Origin: Clostridium frigidicarnis
GTDB lineage: Bacteria > Bacillota > Clostridia > Clostridiales > Clostridiaceae
Assembly: GCF_900111985.1 (NCBI RefSeq)
Contig: NZ_FOKI01000016.1
Span: 21,391 to 85,390 of the forward strand
Length of the DNA: 64,000 nucleotides
Direction of reading: 5' to 3'
This document shows, in pieces, positions 53,294 through 62,794 of the stretch. A program made the position numbers and the translations under genes. Below the pieces are notes generated by a model. The model saw only the letters and a program-made list of their open reading frames with translations. It did not search any database and was not told where the DNA came from. Within the stretch, counting starts at the first letter, position 1; the number at the start of each line of letters is the position of its first letter.

Positions 53294-54611
53294 AGATGAG
53301 TTTTATAATTTAATAGATAAGGTATTAGCTAAAAGTAAATACTTTACAGCTATAAATGTATTTTATAAAGAAACGGGATTAACTAGATTTGCTAACTCTG
53401 AAATTCATCAAAATGTTTATACAAGTGATTATGATATTAAGATAACAGTAATAAATGATAAAAAGATAGCTAAGGTTTCAACAAATATAATGGATGAAGA
53501 GGCATTGTTTCAAGCCTTAAGAGAGGCAGAAGAAAATCTGGAGTTTTTACCAAAAGGAGATTATGAATACAAATTTGCTAAAACTCCAGATTTTATAGAA
53601 TATGAAGATGAGTATATAAATTCTCAATATAATTTAGGAATAAAAGATAGAGCGGATATATTAGTTCAGTGTATAAATTCATTAGAAGAAAACTATAAAG
53701 CAGCTGGAATTTTATCTAGGACAGTAGAGAAAATTGCATTAGGTACTACAGAAGGAATAAAAAGATTTTTATCTAAAAATTCAGAGGAGCTTGAAGTCGT
53801 AGTAATGCACAGAGATGGATCATCAGGTTATGCACATATTAGTAGCTTAAATCCAAAAGAATTTGATGTAAAAAGTGGATTTCATAAAGCGTATAATAAA
53901 GCAAAACTTGCATTAAATCCCATAACATTAGAACCAGGAACTTATGACGTTATTCTTGAGCCAGAAGCTGTTTTTGAGTTTGTTATGATGTGTGGATATA
54001 TGGCACTTAATCAAGATAGTATAAAAGCAGGATCATGCTTTTTAGATGGAAAAAAAGGAAAACAGATAATGAATGAAAAAATAACTATAAAAGATGATTA
54101 TAAAGATAAAGATAGTTATATGATGCCCTTTGATTTTGAAGGATATGAAAGAAAAACTGTTACTTTAATTGAAAAGGGAATATTTAAGAATGTAGTAAAT
54201 AATAGCAAATTAGCTGAACTATATAATGAGGAATTAACAGGACATTCATTGGGATACGGAAATGGTTCTATACCATTAAATATGGTTGTTGATGGTGGAC
54301 AGAAGACATTAGATGAGATAGTTAAATCAACAAAGAAAGCATTACTTATAACAAGATTTCATTATATCAATGTTGTTGATTATAGAGAATCACTTCTTAC
54401 AGGATTAACTAGAGATGGTGTATTCATAATTGAAAATGGTGAAATTAAAGAAGCAGTTAAAAATATGAGATTCACAGAGGGAATATTAAATGCATTTAAT
54501 AATGTGGAAGAAATAAGTTCTAATAGGGAAAAGATTCAAGGATTTTTTGGACATATGGTGATACCAGCTATGAAAATAAAAGATTTTCATTTTACGGGTA
54601 AAACTGAGTAG
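53283..54611 (+). CDS. tldE: TldE/PmbA subunit of the TldD-TldE protease
   Basis: A 442-residue PmbA/TldE-family protein lacking the HExxxH motif, as expected for the non-metal partner of TldD. Recognisable regions are GTYDVILEPEAVFEFV, YERKTVTLIEKGIFKNVVNN and VDYRESLLTGLTRDGVFIIENGE. The start ATG at 53283 lies inside the tldD coding sequence (TldD stop at 53291-53293), with GTAGGTG as ribosome binding site; an in-frame GTG at 53274 overlaps that site. A terminator at 54640 ends the operon. Confidence 0.94.
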   Translation: MLNKDEFYNLIDKVLAKSKYFTAINVFYKETGLTRFANSEIHQNVYTSDYDIKITVINDKKIAKVSTNIMDEEALFQALREAEENLEFLPKGDYEYKFAKTPDFIEYEDEYINSQYNLGIKDRADILVQCINSLEENYKAAGILSRTVEKIALGTTEGIKRFLSKNSEELEVVVMHRDGSSGYAHISSLNPKEFDVKSGFHKAYNKAKLALNPITLEPGTYDVILEPEAVFEFVMMCGYMALNQDSIKAGSCFLDGKKGKQIMNEKITIKDDYKDKDSYMMPFDFEGYERKTVTLIEKGIFKNVVNNSKLAELYNEELTGHSLGYGNGSIPLNMVVDGGQKTLDEIVKSTKKALLITRFHYINVVDYRESLLTGLTRDGVFIIENGEIKEAVKNMRFTEGILNAFNNVEEISSNREKIQGFFGHMVIPAMKIKDFHFTGKTE

Positions 54612-54639
54612 ATATATAATTTAGTAGATTTTAATAAGT

Positions 54640-54683
54640 AATAAAGGCTTGAAAGAATTTTTTTTCTTCAAGTCTTTATTATT
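54640..54683 (+). terminator. terminator of tldD-tldE
   Basis: Arms AATAAAGGCTTGAA/TTCAAGTCTTTATT with an internal T-rich loop. Confidence 0.75.
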
Positions 54684-54827
54684 GTTAACAATATTTCAGC
54701 AGAAGTTAGGAATGACTTGCTTTTAATTATGATAAGTTTTAAAGGTGAAATAAAAATATGTATTTAAATATACTTTAAAAGAGATAATAAGTAGTGAAAA
54801 CTTAATTTTGAAAGGAGTATTTTAGAT

Positions 54828-55031
54828 ATGCAAACAGGATCAGTAAAATGGTTTGACAATGAGAAGGGGTATGGATTTATATCAGGAGGAAATGGAGACG
54901 ATGTATTTGTACATATATCACAAGTAAAAGAAAAAGGAAATGATAAGGATTTACATGAGGGTGAAGAGGTATCATATGATGTTGTGGATAAAGATAGAGG
55001 GCCGCAAGCTATAAACGTACAAAAGCTATAG
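54828..55031 (+). CDS. cold-shock protein (CspA family)
   Basis: A 67-residue single-stranded nucleic-acid-binding OB-fold protein with RNP1 (KGYGFIS) and RNP2 (VFVHIS) motifs. It melts RNA structure and is typically produced in high amounts. AAAGGAGT ribosome binding site. The long AT-rich leader between the tldE terminator and the start (about 145 bases) is usual for csp genes. Own terminator downstream. Confidence 0.97.
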   Translation: MQTGSVKWFDNEKGYGFISGGNGDDVFVHISQVKEKGNDKDLHEGEEVSYDVVDKDRGPQAINVQKL

Positions 55032-55035
55032 TAAA

Positions 55036-55076
55036 TAAAAAAGAGTTGTCTTGATTAAAGAAGGCAACTCTTTTTA
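55036..55076. terminator. terminator of the cold-shock gene
   Basis: Stem AAAGAGTTGTCTT/AAGGCAACTCTTT followed by TTTATGG; A run on the other side allows use by the convergent gene. Confidence 0.8.
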
Positions 55077-55100
55077 TGGAAATTTTATGAAAACATTCAT

Positions 55101-55310
55101 TTAAATATCACTATCTGATTGAGAATTTTTAGACTTTACTTTATCAGAGGATAAATCGACTTGATGAGTTTTAGAAGAATTTTTCTCGTTTATATATAAG
55201 TCTAATGCTTTTATACCTTTAGTAGATAACATTATAAGTAAAACTAGTAAAATTATAAGCAAAACAAATAATATAATATTTATTAAGCCAAAGACAGGGA
55301 GCACAGACAT
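55101..55310 (-). CDS. small single-pass membrane protein
   Basis: A 69-residue protein with one very hydrophobic N-terminal segment (about residues 8-29, INIILFVLLIILLVLLIML) and a polar Ser/Lys/Asp-rich tail (VDLSSDKVKSKNSQSDSDI). The AGGAGG ribosome binding site 7 bases ahead of the ATG supports real translation. No signal cleavage site is obvious, so it is probably membrane-bound with the tail inside or outside the cell. Unknown function. Confidence 0.7.
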   Translation of the reverse strand: MSVLPVFGLINIILFVLLIILLVLLIMLSTKGIKALDLYINEKNSSKTHQVDLSSDKVKSKNSQSDSDI

Positions 55311-55452
55311 AGTAAAACCTCCTAATATATATTATTATAAGTATATTGTCATTAATACTGTATTATTACAAATTATCTTTGGATTGAATTATGAAGATAT
55401 TAGATATATAATTTATATTAAAGAATAATAATTATTAAAAGAGGTAACTCAT

Positions 55453-56241
55453 ATGGAACAAGGTAAAAAAGAATTATATTTAAAAATGATAAATGAAAAT
55501 CCATTTTATATAAGAAACGTAGAAAATCCTACAGAGGAAATGAAATTTACAGGTGTTAAAAGGAATGGGTCGGTAATACAGTATATAAAAAATCCATCCT
55601 GTGAACTACAAATGGAAGCAATTAAATCAAATCCATTATCAATAGAATATATAGACAATTTAAGTGAAGAAGTTGCAATAGTAGCAGTTACTTCTTCTTG
55701 GAATGCTATAAAATATGTAAAAAATCCATCGGAAGACATTATAAAAAAAGCATTATCAATGAAGGGGTGGGCAATACAATATATAAAAAACCCTAGTGAA
55801 GAAATAAAGTTGATTGCAGTAAATAAGGATTTTGATTCTATAAAATATATAAAAGATCCATCAAAGGATGTTCAAATAGCAGCAGTAAAAAATTATTGGG
55901 GAGCAATAAAATTTATAAATGAGCCTTGTTTAGAAGTACAAGTGGAGTCAATAAGGGAAAGTGAACAAGCTATAAGTTATATAGACTTTACTGGAGAAGA
56001 GAAGATAAAAATGTTTTTGAGAGCAAATATTAATATAGTAAAGTATATACACGAAGATATAGAGCCTCAATGGCTTGATGATGTACTTATGGAGAAATTA
56101 GGAGATAAAAATGTAGATGAAAAGTATGTTATAGATTTTTTGAATTTAGAAATACTTGATATGGATAAGTTAAATTTTGTTTATAAATATGGAAGTAAAA
56201 AAGCAAAGAAAATAGTTATAGATTATAAACTTTCTATATAG
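55453..56241 (+). CDS. 22-residue tandem-repeat (DUF4116-like) protein
   Basis: A 262-residue protein made mostly of about eight to nine tandem 22-residue units of the form xAIKYIKNPSEEIxxxAVKxx (for example SVIQYIKNPSCELQMEAIK, NAIKYVKNPSEDIIKKALS, WAIQYIKNPSEEIKLIAVN). Each unit gives two short helices, as in DUF4116/HEAT-like solenoids, which usually bind other proteins. The last ~60 residues differ. First gene of a tight three-gene unit, 14 bases before the MoxR gene; it may be the adaptor or target-recognition part. RBS GAGGTA. Confidence 0.8.
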   Translation: MEQGKKELYLKMINENPFYIRNVENPTEEMKFTGVKRNGSVIQYIKNPSCELQMEAIKSNPLSIEYIDNLSEEVAIVAVTSSWNAIKYVKNPSEDIIKKALSMKGWAIQYIKNPSEEIKLIAVNKDFDSIKYIKDPSKDVQIAAVKNYWGAIKFINEPCLEVQVESIRESEQAISYIDFTGEEKIKMFLRANINIVKYIHEDIEPQWLDDVLMEKLGDKNVDEKYVIDFLNLEILDMDKLNFVYKYGSKKAKKIVIDYKLSI

Positions 56242-56255
56242 GAGGAGGACATTAA

Positions 56256-57371
56256 ATGAATTTTTCACAAACATTATTAGCAGTTGATCTAGTATTGAAA
56301 ACTGGAGAAGTTCCTCTTATTATAGGCCATAGTGGTATTGGAAAAACTGCATTAGTTAAAGAATTAAGCAAAAAAGGAAATTATAAATTGATAACAATAG
56401 ATGCTAATCTTTTAAAAGAGGGTGAAATTGGAGGACTTCCTACATTAGAAGATTATAAGGAGTATAACAGTGATAAAATTAGAAAAAAAACTGTATATGC
56501 AATTCATACAAAACTTCAGGAAATAGATGATTATATAAACAATAATTCTGGAACGTTACTGCTATTTATTGATGAAATAAATAGATGCGAGCATACAGTT
56601 CAACAAGAGTTAATGAATTTAATCCTTAACAGGGAAATTAATGGCTATAAATTAAATTCAAGGGTAAGTGTTGTAGCGGCAATGAACCCTTCAAATAAGT
56701 ATGATGATTTTGAAGATAGTGAATATGAAGTTGTTGACATGGATCCAGCTCAAGAAGATAGATTTGTGTGGATTGAAATGGAAAGCAATTCTAAAGAATG
56801 GATAAAATGGGGAATTAAAGAGAAAATTATACATCCACATGTTTTAGAGTTTGTAGCATTATTTCCTGAACATTTACATTCACCAAGCTCAAATGAAACA
56901 ATTAAAGCTACACCTAGAAGTTGGGAAAGAATTTCTAAGGCATATGAGGTTTATTTAAATAATAAAGATACTTATCCATTAAATATATTTTACAATGTTG
57001 TAAAGGGAAATGTTGGAGGAAGTATAGCTCAAGATTTTATAGGATTTGCTGAAAATTATAAGGCTTTACCAATATCACCTAAAAGTTTCTTTGAAAATAT
57101 AGTTATACCGGAAGATTTAAAGGAGAAACTTAAAAAAGAAAGTCATTCGAGGCTATATGTTATAGCAAAAAATTTATTAATGTATTTAAGTGATAAAGAA
57201 ATAGCTTTAGAAGATAGTATAAGAATATTTTCAAAGCTACTTAAATTGTATCCAGTGGACTTGAGAATAGGTATAATGAGGGAAATAAAAATGGATTTTA
57301 AAGACAATTTATATGATGGATTTTTAGAATGTGATGAATTTATAGACTTATTTTTTGAAAGTTATAGATAA
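56256..57371 (+). CDS. MoxR-type AAA+ ATPase
   Basis: A 371-residue AAA+ ATPase: Walker A GHSGIGKTALV (about 24-34), Walker B LLLFIDEINRCEHTVQQELM, sensor 1 AAMNPSNKYDDF, and the alpha-helical lid from about 210. Such ATPases work as chaperones with VWA-domain partners, for which the next gene is a match. AGGAGGAGG ribosome binding site. Its stop codon is 13 bases before the next start, so coupled. Confidence 0.92.
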   Translation: MNFSQTLLAVDLVLKTGEVPLIIGHSGIGKTALVKELSKKGNYKLITIDANLLKEGEIGGLPTLEDYKEYNSDKIRKKTVYAIHTKLQEIDDYINNNSGTLLLFIDEINRCEHTVQQELMNLILNREINGYKLNSRVSVVAAMNPSNKYDDFEDSEYEVVDMDPAQEDRFVWIEMESNSKEWIKWGIKEKIIHPHVLEFVALFPEHLHSPSSNETIKATPRSWERISKAYEVYLNNKDTYPLNIFYNVVKGNVGGSIAQDFIGFAENYKALPISPKSFFENIVIPEDLKEKLKKESHSRLYVIAKNLLMYLSDKEIALEDSIRIFSKLLKLYPVDLRIGIMREIKMDFKDNLYDGFLECDEFIDLFFESYR

Positions 57372-57384
57372 GAGGATTATTATA

Positions 57385-58749
57385 ATGGAATATACAAGTT
57401 TTGATGAATTAAGAAGAGAGCTTTTAAAAGAGACTTTAGCATTTAGAAGAAGAGAGGACATAAATTCAAAATTTAAAAGAAAATTTCTATTCCTTATTGA
57501 GAGATGTAGCTTATCATTAATGGAAGGAGAAGATAATTTTTTTGGACTCTTTATGGTTAAAATAAAAAGAAATATAGGAATGAATTTAACTTGGCCAATA
57601 GAAACAGAGGCTACCTTAACAAATTTTGTAATGACATTTGATGTAGTAGAGATTTTAAACTTATCAGAGAAAGAAATTATTGCGCTTATAAAACATGAAA
57701 TACTACACATAATGTATGACCACTATGGAAGAACAAAATCATTAAGGGATAAATATTCGCCTCTAGCTGTAAATTTAGCAATGGATATATCAGTAAATCA
57801 GTTTATAAAAAATATGCCAGCATTTAGTTATAAAATAGATTCTGTAAACATGAGTTTAAATTTAAATTTAAACCAAGACCAATCTTTAGAAAGCTATGCT
57901 TATAAAATAGATATGGCGTTAAAAGATAAGATAAAAAATGGTGATAAAAATAAGTTTGAAGATGATTTATTTGATATGGAAAATATTCATGAAAGTTTTT
58001 TATCTATGAATGACATAAAAGATTTATCCAAAAAAACAGCATTAAGTTCTTTTAGAAATGGAAGGGCTCCTAATGGACTGGAAGATATATTAAGTGGAAT
58101 AGTTGAAAAACCAGAAATAAGTTGGAGCAAATATTTGAAAAGACTTATAAGTGTATATCCTAGTGGATATAAAAAAACAATAACAAGAAAAAATAGAAGA
58201 CAACCTGATAGATTAGATTTAAGAGGTGTTTTAAGAAATCATATATCTAAGATATTAGTAGCAATAGATATTAGTGGAAGTATAACTGATGAGGAAATAA
58301 AGGAAATACTAAGAGAAATATTTAACTTAATTAAAAATAATAATGTAAAAGTAACTTTAGCCGAAATAGATAATGAAGTAAGAAGGGTATATGAGGTTAA
58401 GAATAAAAATGATTTAAGGACTAAATTGGATAGAAGAGGTGGGACAGAATTTTCACCACTATTTAAATATGCAAATAATAATGGATTTAAGGATCATTTA
58501 ATTATATATTTTACTGATGGTATGGGAGAAGAGAAGTTAACAGTAAAGCCTATGAATCATAATATAATATGGGTTCTTACAGGAAAATCAGAAAAATTAT
58601 CATTAAATGAATCTTGTGGAAAGATATTAAAACTAAAAAATTCAAATAAGTATGAATTTGATAAAGATTTAGTTGGAATAGAAATTGCCAGGGAAATGAT
58701 TAGAGAGCTAGATAATTTAAATAATAGAGATCTTGAGGGGTATAGATAA
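57385..58749 (+). CDS. DUF2201-type metallopeptidase/VWA protein, MoxR partner
   Basis: A 454-residue protein with two domains. N-terminal: metallopeptidase-like domain with HExxH (KHEILHIMYDHYGR, near residue 105). C-terminal (about 280-450): VWA-like domain with MIDAS motif DISGS (LVAIDISGSITDEE) and ITDG-type FTDGMGEE. The pairing of HExxH and VWA-like is the DUF2201 arrangement usually next to a MoxR ATPase. The ATG at 57385 is used with AGAGGA upstream; an earlier in-frame ATG at 57355 lies inside the MoxR gene. Its substrate is unknown. Confidence 0.88.
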   Translation: MEYTSFDELRRELLKETLAFRRREDINSKFKRKFLFLIERCSLSLMEGEDNFFGLFMVKIKRNIGMNLTWPIETEATLTNFVMTFDVVEILNLSEKEIIALIKHEILHIMYDHYGRTKSLRDKYSPLAVNLAMDISVNQFIKNMPAFSYKIDSVNMSLNLNLNQDQSLESYAYKIDMALKDKIKNGDKNKFEDDLFDMENIHESFLSMNDIKDLSKKTALSSFRNGRAPNGLEDILSGIVEKPEISWSKYLKRLISVYPSGYKKTITRKNRRQPDRLDLRGVLRNHISKILVAIDISGSITDEEIKEILREIFNLIKNNNVKVTLAEIDNEVRRVYEVKNKNDLRTKLDRRGGTEFSPLFKYANNNGFKDHLIIYFTDGMGEEKLTVKPMNHNIIWVLTGKSEKLSLNESCGKILKLKNSNKYEFDKDLVGIEIAREMIRELDNLNNRDLEGYR

Positions 58750-58759
58750 ACATTGAAAT

Positions 58760-58832
58760 TAGGCACATTCAAAAAAATAGCAAGTCAATATACATGGCAT
58801 CTTGGACTTGTTATTTTCTTTCATGTGCCTTA
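58760..58832. repeat. palindromic repeat family A, copy 3
   Basis: Ends TTAGGCACATTCAAAAAAATA and TTATTTTCTTTCATGTGCCTTA; inner CAAGTC/GACTTG as in copies 1 and 2. It lies 11 bases after the stop of the VWA gene and probably ends that transcript. Confidence 0.85.
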
Positions 58833-58989
58833 TATAAAAAAGGACAATTATAAATAAAATAAATAGGTTAATAAATGACTATTTGAAAAAACTATAGATA
58901 TTATTGAAAAAAATTATGAAATTTGTTGTTTTTAAATTTAATAATAGTAAAATATATATTATAGCAATAAAAAAACTATATTTCTTTTC

Positions 58990-59022
58990 TAAAGAGCTGA
59001 TGTGGGATCAGTTCTTTTTTTT
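58990..59022 (+). terminator. terminator-like hairpin between repeat copies
   Basis: Arms AAAGAGCTGAT/ATCAGTTCTTT with a GTGGG loop and a T8 run. There is no gene between it and the VWA gene; it may be part of the repeat region. Confidence 0.6.
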
Positions 59023-59058
59023 AAAACAGGTTAAAGGTTATTAATATCTTAATTTACA

Positions 59059-59121
59059 TAAGGCACATTCAAAAAAATAATATACCAGTATGATTGTCTA
59101 TTATTTTCTTTCATGTGCCTA
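59059..59121. repeat. palindromic repeat family A, copy 4 (short form)
   Basis: Ends TAAGGCACATTCAAAAAAATA and TATTTTCTTTCATGTGCCTAA flank only about 22 bases with no CAAGTC core, so the inner part differs from copy 3 just 226 bases away. Confidence 0.8.
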
Positions 59122-59177
59122 AAGAGAAATGTATTTTTGCTAAAACATAAATATTTTAAAAGAAAGAGGTAATTTAA

Positions 59178-59507
59178 ATGAGTATAGTAAAGATAAGTGA
59201 TGCAACATATAAAGAATTTAAGGATTTATTAGATGAAAATGAACTTGAAAATTACATTATAAGACTTAACTTAGCAGGAATGGCATGTAGCGGACCTGTA
59301 TTTAATATTATAAAAGATGATAAAAATGAAAATGATGAAGTGGAAGTAATAAATGAAATAACATTTTTAGTAGGAAAAGAACTTATAGAAAGTTTTGGTG
59401 GATTTGAAATACAAGGTACAGAAGAAAATGGAAGAGGATTAATGATAGAACCATTTAATAAACCAGAAAGTGGCGGATGCTCAAGCTGTAGTTCTTGTGG
59501 ACACTAA
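59178..59507 (+). CDS. HesB-like (IscA-related) protein, Cys form
   Basis: A 109-residue HesB/IscA-type protein of the subgroup that contains selenoproteins. Key residues: Cys37 in GMACSGP and a C-terminal cluster GGCSSCSSCGH that looks able to bind metal. IscA proteins bind iron or Fe-S clusters; the role of this subgroup is not known. It has 109 residues, exactly like the second gene, whose codon 37 is UGA (see 59727-60056). No hairpin is seen after the Cys codon. RBS AGAGGT. Terminator follows at 59527. Confidence 0.88.
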   Translation: MSIVKISDATYKEFKDLLDENELENYIIRLNLAGMACSGPVFNIIKDDKNENDEVEVINEITFLVGKELIESFGGFEIQGTEENGRGLMIEPFNKPESGGCSSCSSCGH

Positions 59508-59526
59508 ATTTTATTTTATTATAGTT

Positions 59527-59562
59527 AAAACACGTTGACTTGTAAAGTCAGCGTGTTTTTTA
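59527..59562 (+). terminator. terminator of the first HesB-like gene
   Basis: Stem AAAACACGTTGACTT/AAGTCAGCGTGTTTT with a GTA loop and TTTATT. Confidence 0.85.
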
Positions 59563-59726
59563 TTTAATAAAAATATCATATTGACAATTAATAATGATTA
59601 TTATATAATAGTTTTAAGATATAGATTTAGTCTATAGATAGGATTTGGTTTATCAGTATATTAAATAATGTTATTGTGATATAATAAATAATATAAATTT
59701 TACACTAAGAGAAAAGAGGGATTTTA

Positions 59727-60056
59727 ATGAGCGTTGTAAAGATAAGTGATATAGCTTACGATGAGTTCAAAGAAGTTTTAGATCAAAATAGTATTGATAA
59801 CTATGTAATAAGAATAAATTTAGCAGGTATGGGCTGAGGCGGTCCAGTATTTAACATTGTTCAGGATGAACAAAAAGATAGTGATTTAGCGCAAAAGGTT
59901 AAGGATGTAACTTTTGTAGTTGATAAAGAGTTAGTTGATGATTTTGAAGGATTTGAAATAACTTGTGAAGCTGAGAATGGAAGAGGTCTTATGCTAGAGC
60001 CAACATCTAAGCCAGAAGGTGACGGATGTTCAAGTTGTAGTTCTTGTGGACACTAA
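59727..60056 (+). CDS. HesB-like selenoprotein (in-frame UGA at codon 37)
   Basis: One 110-codon frame runs from ATG 59727 (RBS AAGAGGG) to TAA 60054-60056 with a single in-frame TGA at 59835-59837. The protein MSVVKISDIAYDEF... GMG-U-GGPVFNIV ...GCSSCSSCGH is 109 residues long and parallels the upstream paralogue along its whole length, with U exactly at its Cys37. An inverted repeat TTGTTCA-GGA-TGAACAA (59857-59873), 19 bases after the UGA, can serve as bacterial SECIS, and it is absent from the Cys paralogue. This is the family of HesB-like selenoproteins. Ordinary gene callers would break it. Confidence 0.88.
59857..59873 (+). promoter_or_regulatory. candidate SECIS element
   Basis: Perfect 7-bp stem TTGTTCA/TGAACAA with loop GGA, 19 bases downstream of the UGA. 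The G in the loop and the distance from the UGA fit the features required for SelB binding in bacterial SECIS. Confidence 0.6.
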
Positions 60057-60062
60057 CATAAA

Positions 60063-60100
60063 TAAAAAGCAGTTTAGAATAATTCTAAACTGCTTTTATT
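60063..60100. terminator. terminator of the HesB selenoprotein gene
   Basis: Stem AAAAAGCAGTTTAGAAT/ATTCTAAACTGCTTTT, with T run; possibly also for leuS in the opposite direction. Confidence 0.8.
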
Positions 60101-60298
60101 CTTCTTTATGAAATTATAATCAAGTTGAATCTTTAGATAACTTTTGAAGTAGTATAAATATATAGTTTTTGAAATAGATTTTTTATAAATTATACATTCT
60201 TATAAAATAAAATTATCTAATAAAAACAGAATACTAGATGGAATCTGCTTGTTTAAGGTGCTTATAATTCCATTTTCATGTTTATATGAATTTTATTG

Positions 60299-62761
60299 TT
60301 ACTTAACAACTATATTTACAAGTCGTCCTTTTATAATAATTACTTTAACAATATTTTTGCCTTCGGTAGCTTTTATAACATCTTCATTTTCTAGTGAAGC
60401 TTTCTTTATAGAGTCATCATCTAATCCAGATGGTATATTTATTCTAGCTTTAATTTTTCCATTGACCTGAATAGCTATTTCTACTTCATCTTTAACAAGA
60501 GCATTTGGATCAAATTTAGGCCAAGCTTCGTTAAACACTGAGTAAGAATTATCATTAACTTCAGAATTATCGTTAAATGTATTCCACCATTCTTCGCTAA
60601 AGTGAGGAGCAAAAGGAGCTAAAATCTTTATGAAATCTAAGCAAGTTTCTTTTAAAAATTCTGCATTTTTGATTTCATCATCATTAACATACTTAGTTAA
60701 GGCATTTGTAAATTCCATCATTCTAGCTATAGCAGTATTAAACTGAAGTATTTCAGAGTCGGAAGTTACATTTTTAATAGCTGTATGTCTCCAAAAATTA
60801 AGTTCTTTTTCAGCTTTATCTATAGTAGTTTTTTTGTTTTCACCCTTATTTATAAAATCAAATGCATTTTCAAATGCTCTTTCAATTCTTTCAACAAATC
60901 TACCAACAGATTTTATGCCATCATCACTCCAAGCTCCACCCTCAGTGTAAGCAAAACCAAACATTAAATACATTCTAAATACATCTGCGCCATATTGAGA
61001 GATGTATTCGTCCGGAGAAATAGTGTTTCCTTTAGATTTACTCATCTTTAACCCGTCAGGTCCAAGTATTAGCCCTTGGTGAGTTAATGATTTAAATGGT
61101 TCATCAAAGTTGACATATCCCATATCTCTTAGAGCTTTAGTTATAAACCTAGCATAAAGAAGGTGCATACAAGCATGTTCAGGACCACCAACATATTTAT
61201 CAACAGGTAATAATTTGTTTACAAGGTCTGAATCAAATGCCATATCTTCATTTTTAGAATCTACATATCTTAAATAATACCAAGATGAACATACAAATGT
61301 ATCTAAAGTATCAGCTTCTCTCTTTGCTGGTTTTCCACATTTAGGACAAGTTGTATTTATAAAGTCATCACATTTAGCAAGTGGAGACTTCCCATCAGGA
61401 GTAAATTCAACATTGTAAGGAAGTTCAATTGGTAAATCTTTTTCAGGAACAGGAACTATTCCACAGTGCTCACAATGTATTATAGGTATAGGAGTACCCC
61501 AGTATCTCTGTCTTGAAACAAGCCAATCTCTAAGTCTAAAGTTAACTTTAAATTTACCTATTTTCATTTCTTCTAATTTAGCGGCAACTTTAGATTTAGC
61601 ATCTTCACCAACTAACCCATTAAATTCACCTGAATTAACCATAGTTCCAAATTCACAGTAAGGAAGATTTTCTCCACCTTCTATTACTCGTTCTATTGGA
61701 AGGTTGTATTTCTTAGCAAAAGAAAAATCTCTTTCATCATGAGCTGGAACAGCCATAACAGCACCAGTTCCATAAGTTGCAAGAACATAATCTCCAATCC
61801 ATACAGGAACTTCACGACCATTTATAGGATTTATTGCATAAGAACCAGTGAATATTCCAGTTTTTTCTCTTGTTATAGATTGTCTTTCTATTTCGGATTG
61901 CTTTTTAGCCTCATCTTTATAAGCTTCTACGGCATCCTTACACTGGTCAGTTGTTAATTTATCAACTAGTGGATTTTCAGGAGCAAGAACAACATAAGAA
62001 ACACCAAATAAAGTATCAACTCTAGTTGTAAAAACATCAAATGAAATGTCTTTGTCTTTGATTTCAAATGTAACTTCAGTACCGGTAGATTTACCTATCC
62101 AGTGTTTCTGCATAGCCTTAGTTTTTTCAGGCCAATCTAAAGTATCTATTTTCTCAAGTAATTCATCAGCATAATCTGTTATTTTAAAGAACCATTGAGT
62201 TAAGTCTTTTTTTGTAACTTCAGAATCACATCTTTCACAACATCCATCTACAACTTGCTCATTGGCAAGAACTGTAGCACAACTAGGACACCAGTTAACT
62301 GGTGCTTTTTTTCTATAAGCTAATCCTTTTTCATAAAGTTTTAAGAATAACCATTGAGTCCACTTATAGTAGTTTGGATCGCAAGTTACTAGTTCATGAT
62401 CCCAGTTAAACATAGCACCCATAGCTTTTAACTGTTCTTCCATAGTAGCTATATTATTAACAGTAGAATCCTTTGGATGAATTTTAGTTTTTATAGCAAA
62501 GTTTTCAGCTGGTAGACCAAAGGCATCAAATCCCATTGGTTGAAAAACATTATATCCCTGCATTCTTTTTAATCTAGCCCAAGAGTCAACTGGACCATAG
62601 TTAAACCAGTGACCTGCATGTAATTGAGATCCTGATGGATATGAGAACATTTCTAAAACATATAATTTTTTTCCATCTTTGTTTTCATCGAATTTATATA
62701 GGTTACTTTCTTCCCATTTTTTTTGCCATTTTTTATCTATGGCAGTAGAGTATTTTGACAT
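60299..62761 (-). CDS. leuS: leucine--tRNA ligase
   Basis: An 820-residue class I synthetase, typical length of bacterial LeuRS. HIGH motif HAGHW (about 44) after MFSYPSGSQ, zinc-binding CPSCATVL and CCERCD-type cysteines, the CP1 editing domain (about 225-420 with [17 protein letters not shown] and [15 protein letters not shown]), KMSKS in LKMSKSKGN (about 580) and a C-terminal anticodon region. It charges tRNA-Leu and edits mischarged norvaline or isoleucine. RBS GGAGGT; controlled by a Leu T-box leader. Confidence 0.97.
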   Translation of the reverse strand: MSKYSTAIDKKWQKKWEESNLYKFDENKDGKKLYVLEMFSYPSGSQLHAGHWFNYGPVDSWARLKRMQGYNVFQPMGFDAFGLPAENFAIKTKIHPKDSTVNNIATMEEQLKAMGAMFNWDHELVTCDPNYYKWTQWLFLKLYEKGLAYRKKAPVNWCPSCATVLANEQVVDGCCERCDSEVTKKDLTQWFFKITDYADELLEKIDTLDWPEKTKAMQKHWIGKSTGTEVTFEIKDKDISFDVFTTRVDTLFGVSYVVLAPENPLVDKLTTDQCKDAVEAYKDEAKKQSEIERQSITREKTGIFTGSYAINPINGREVPVWIGDYVLATYGTGAVMAVPAHDERDFSFAKKYNLPIERVIEGGENLPYCEFGTMVNSGEFNGLVGEDAKSKVAAKLEEMKIGKFKVNFRLRDWLVSRQRYWGTPIPIIHCEHCGIVPVPEKDLPIELPYNVEFTPDGKSPLAKCDDFINTTCPKCGKPAKREADTLDTFVCSSWYYLRYVDSKNEDMAFDSDLVNKLLPVDKYVGGPEHACMHLLYARFITKALRDMGYVNFDEPFKSLTHQGLILGPDGLKMSKSKGNTISPDEYISQYGADVFRMYLMFGFAYTEGGAWSDDGIKSVGRFVERIERAFENAFDFINKGENKKTTIDKAEKELNFWRHTAIKNVTSDSEILQFNTAIARMMEFTNALTKYVNDDEIKNAEFLKETCLDFIKILAPFAPHFSEEWWNTFNDNSEVNDNSYSVFNEAWPKFDPNALVKDEVEIAIQVNGKIKARINIPSGLDDDSIKKASLENEDVIKATEGKNIVKVIIIKGRLVNIVVK

Positions 62762-62794
62762 AAAAATACCTCCTTCAGTATATCTTTAGAAAAT

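Noticed and set aside
59835..59837. TGA in the second HesB-like gene considered as a nonsense mutation
   Set aside because: The frame continues intact for 73 more codons with family-specific residues, the TGA is exactly at the paralogue's Cys, and a hairpin follows; selenocysteine is the better explanation.
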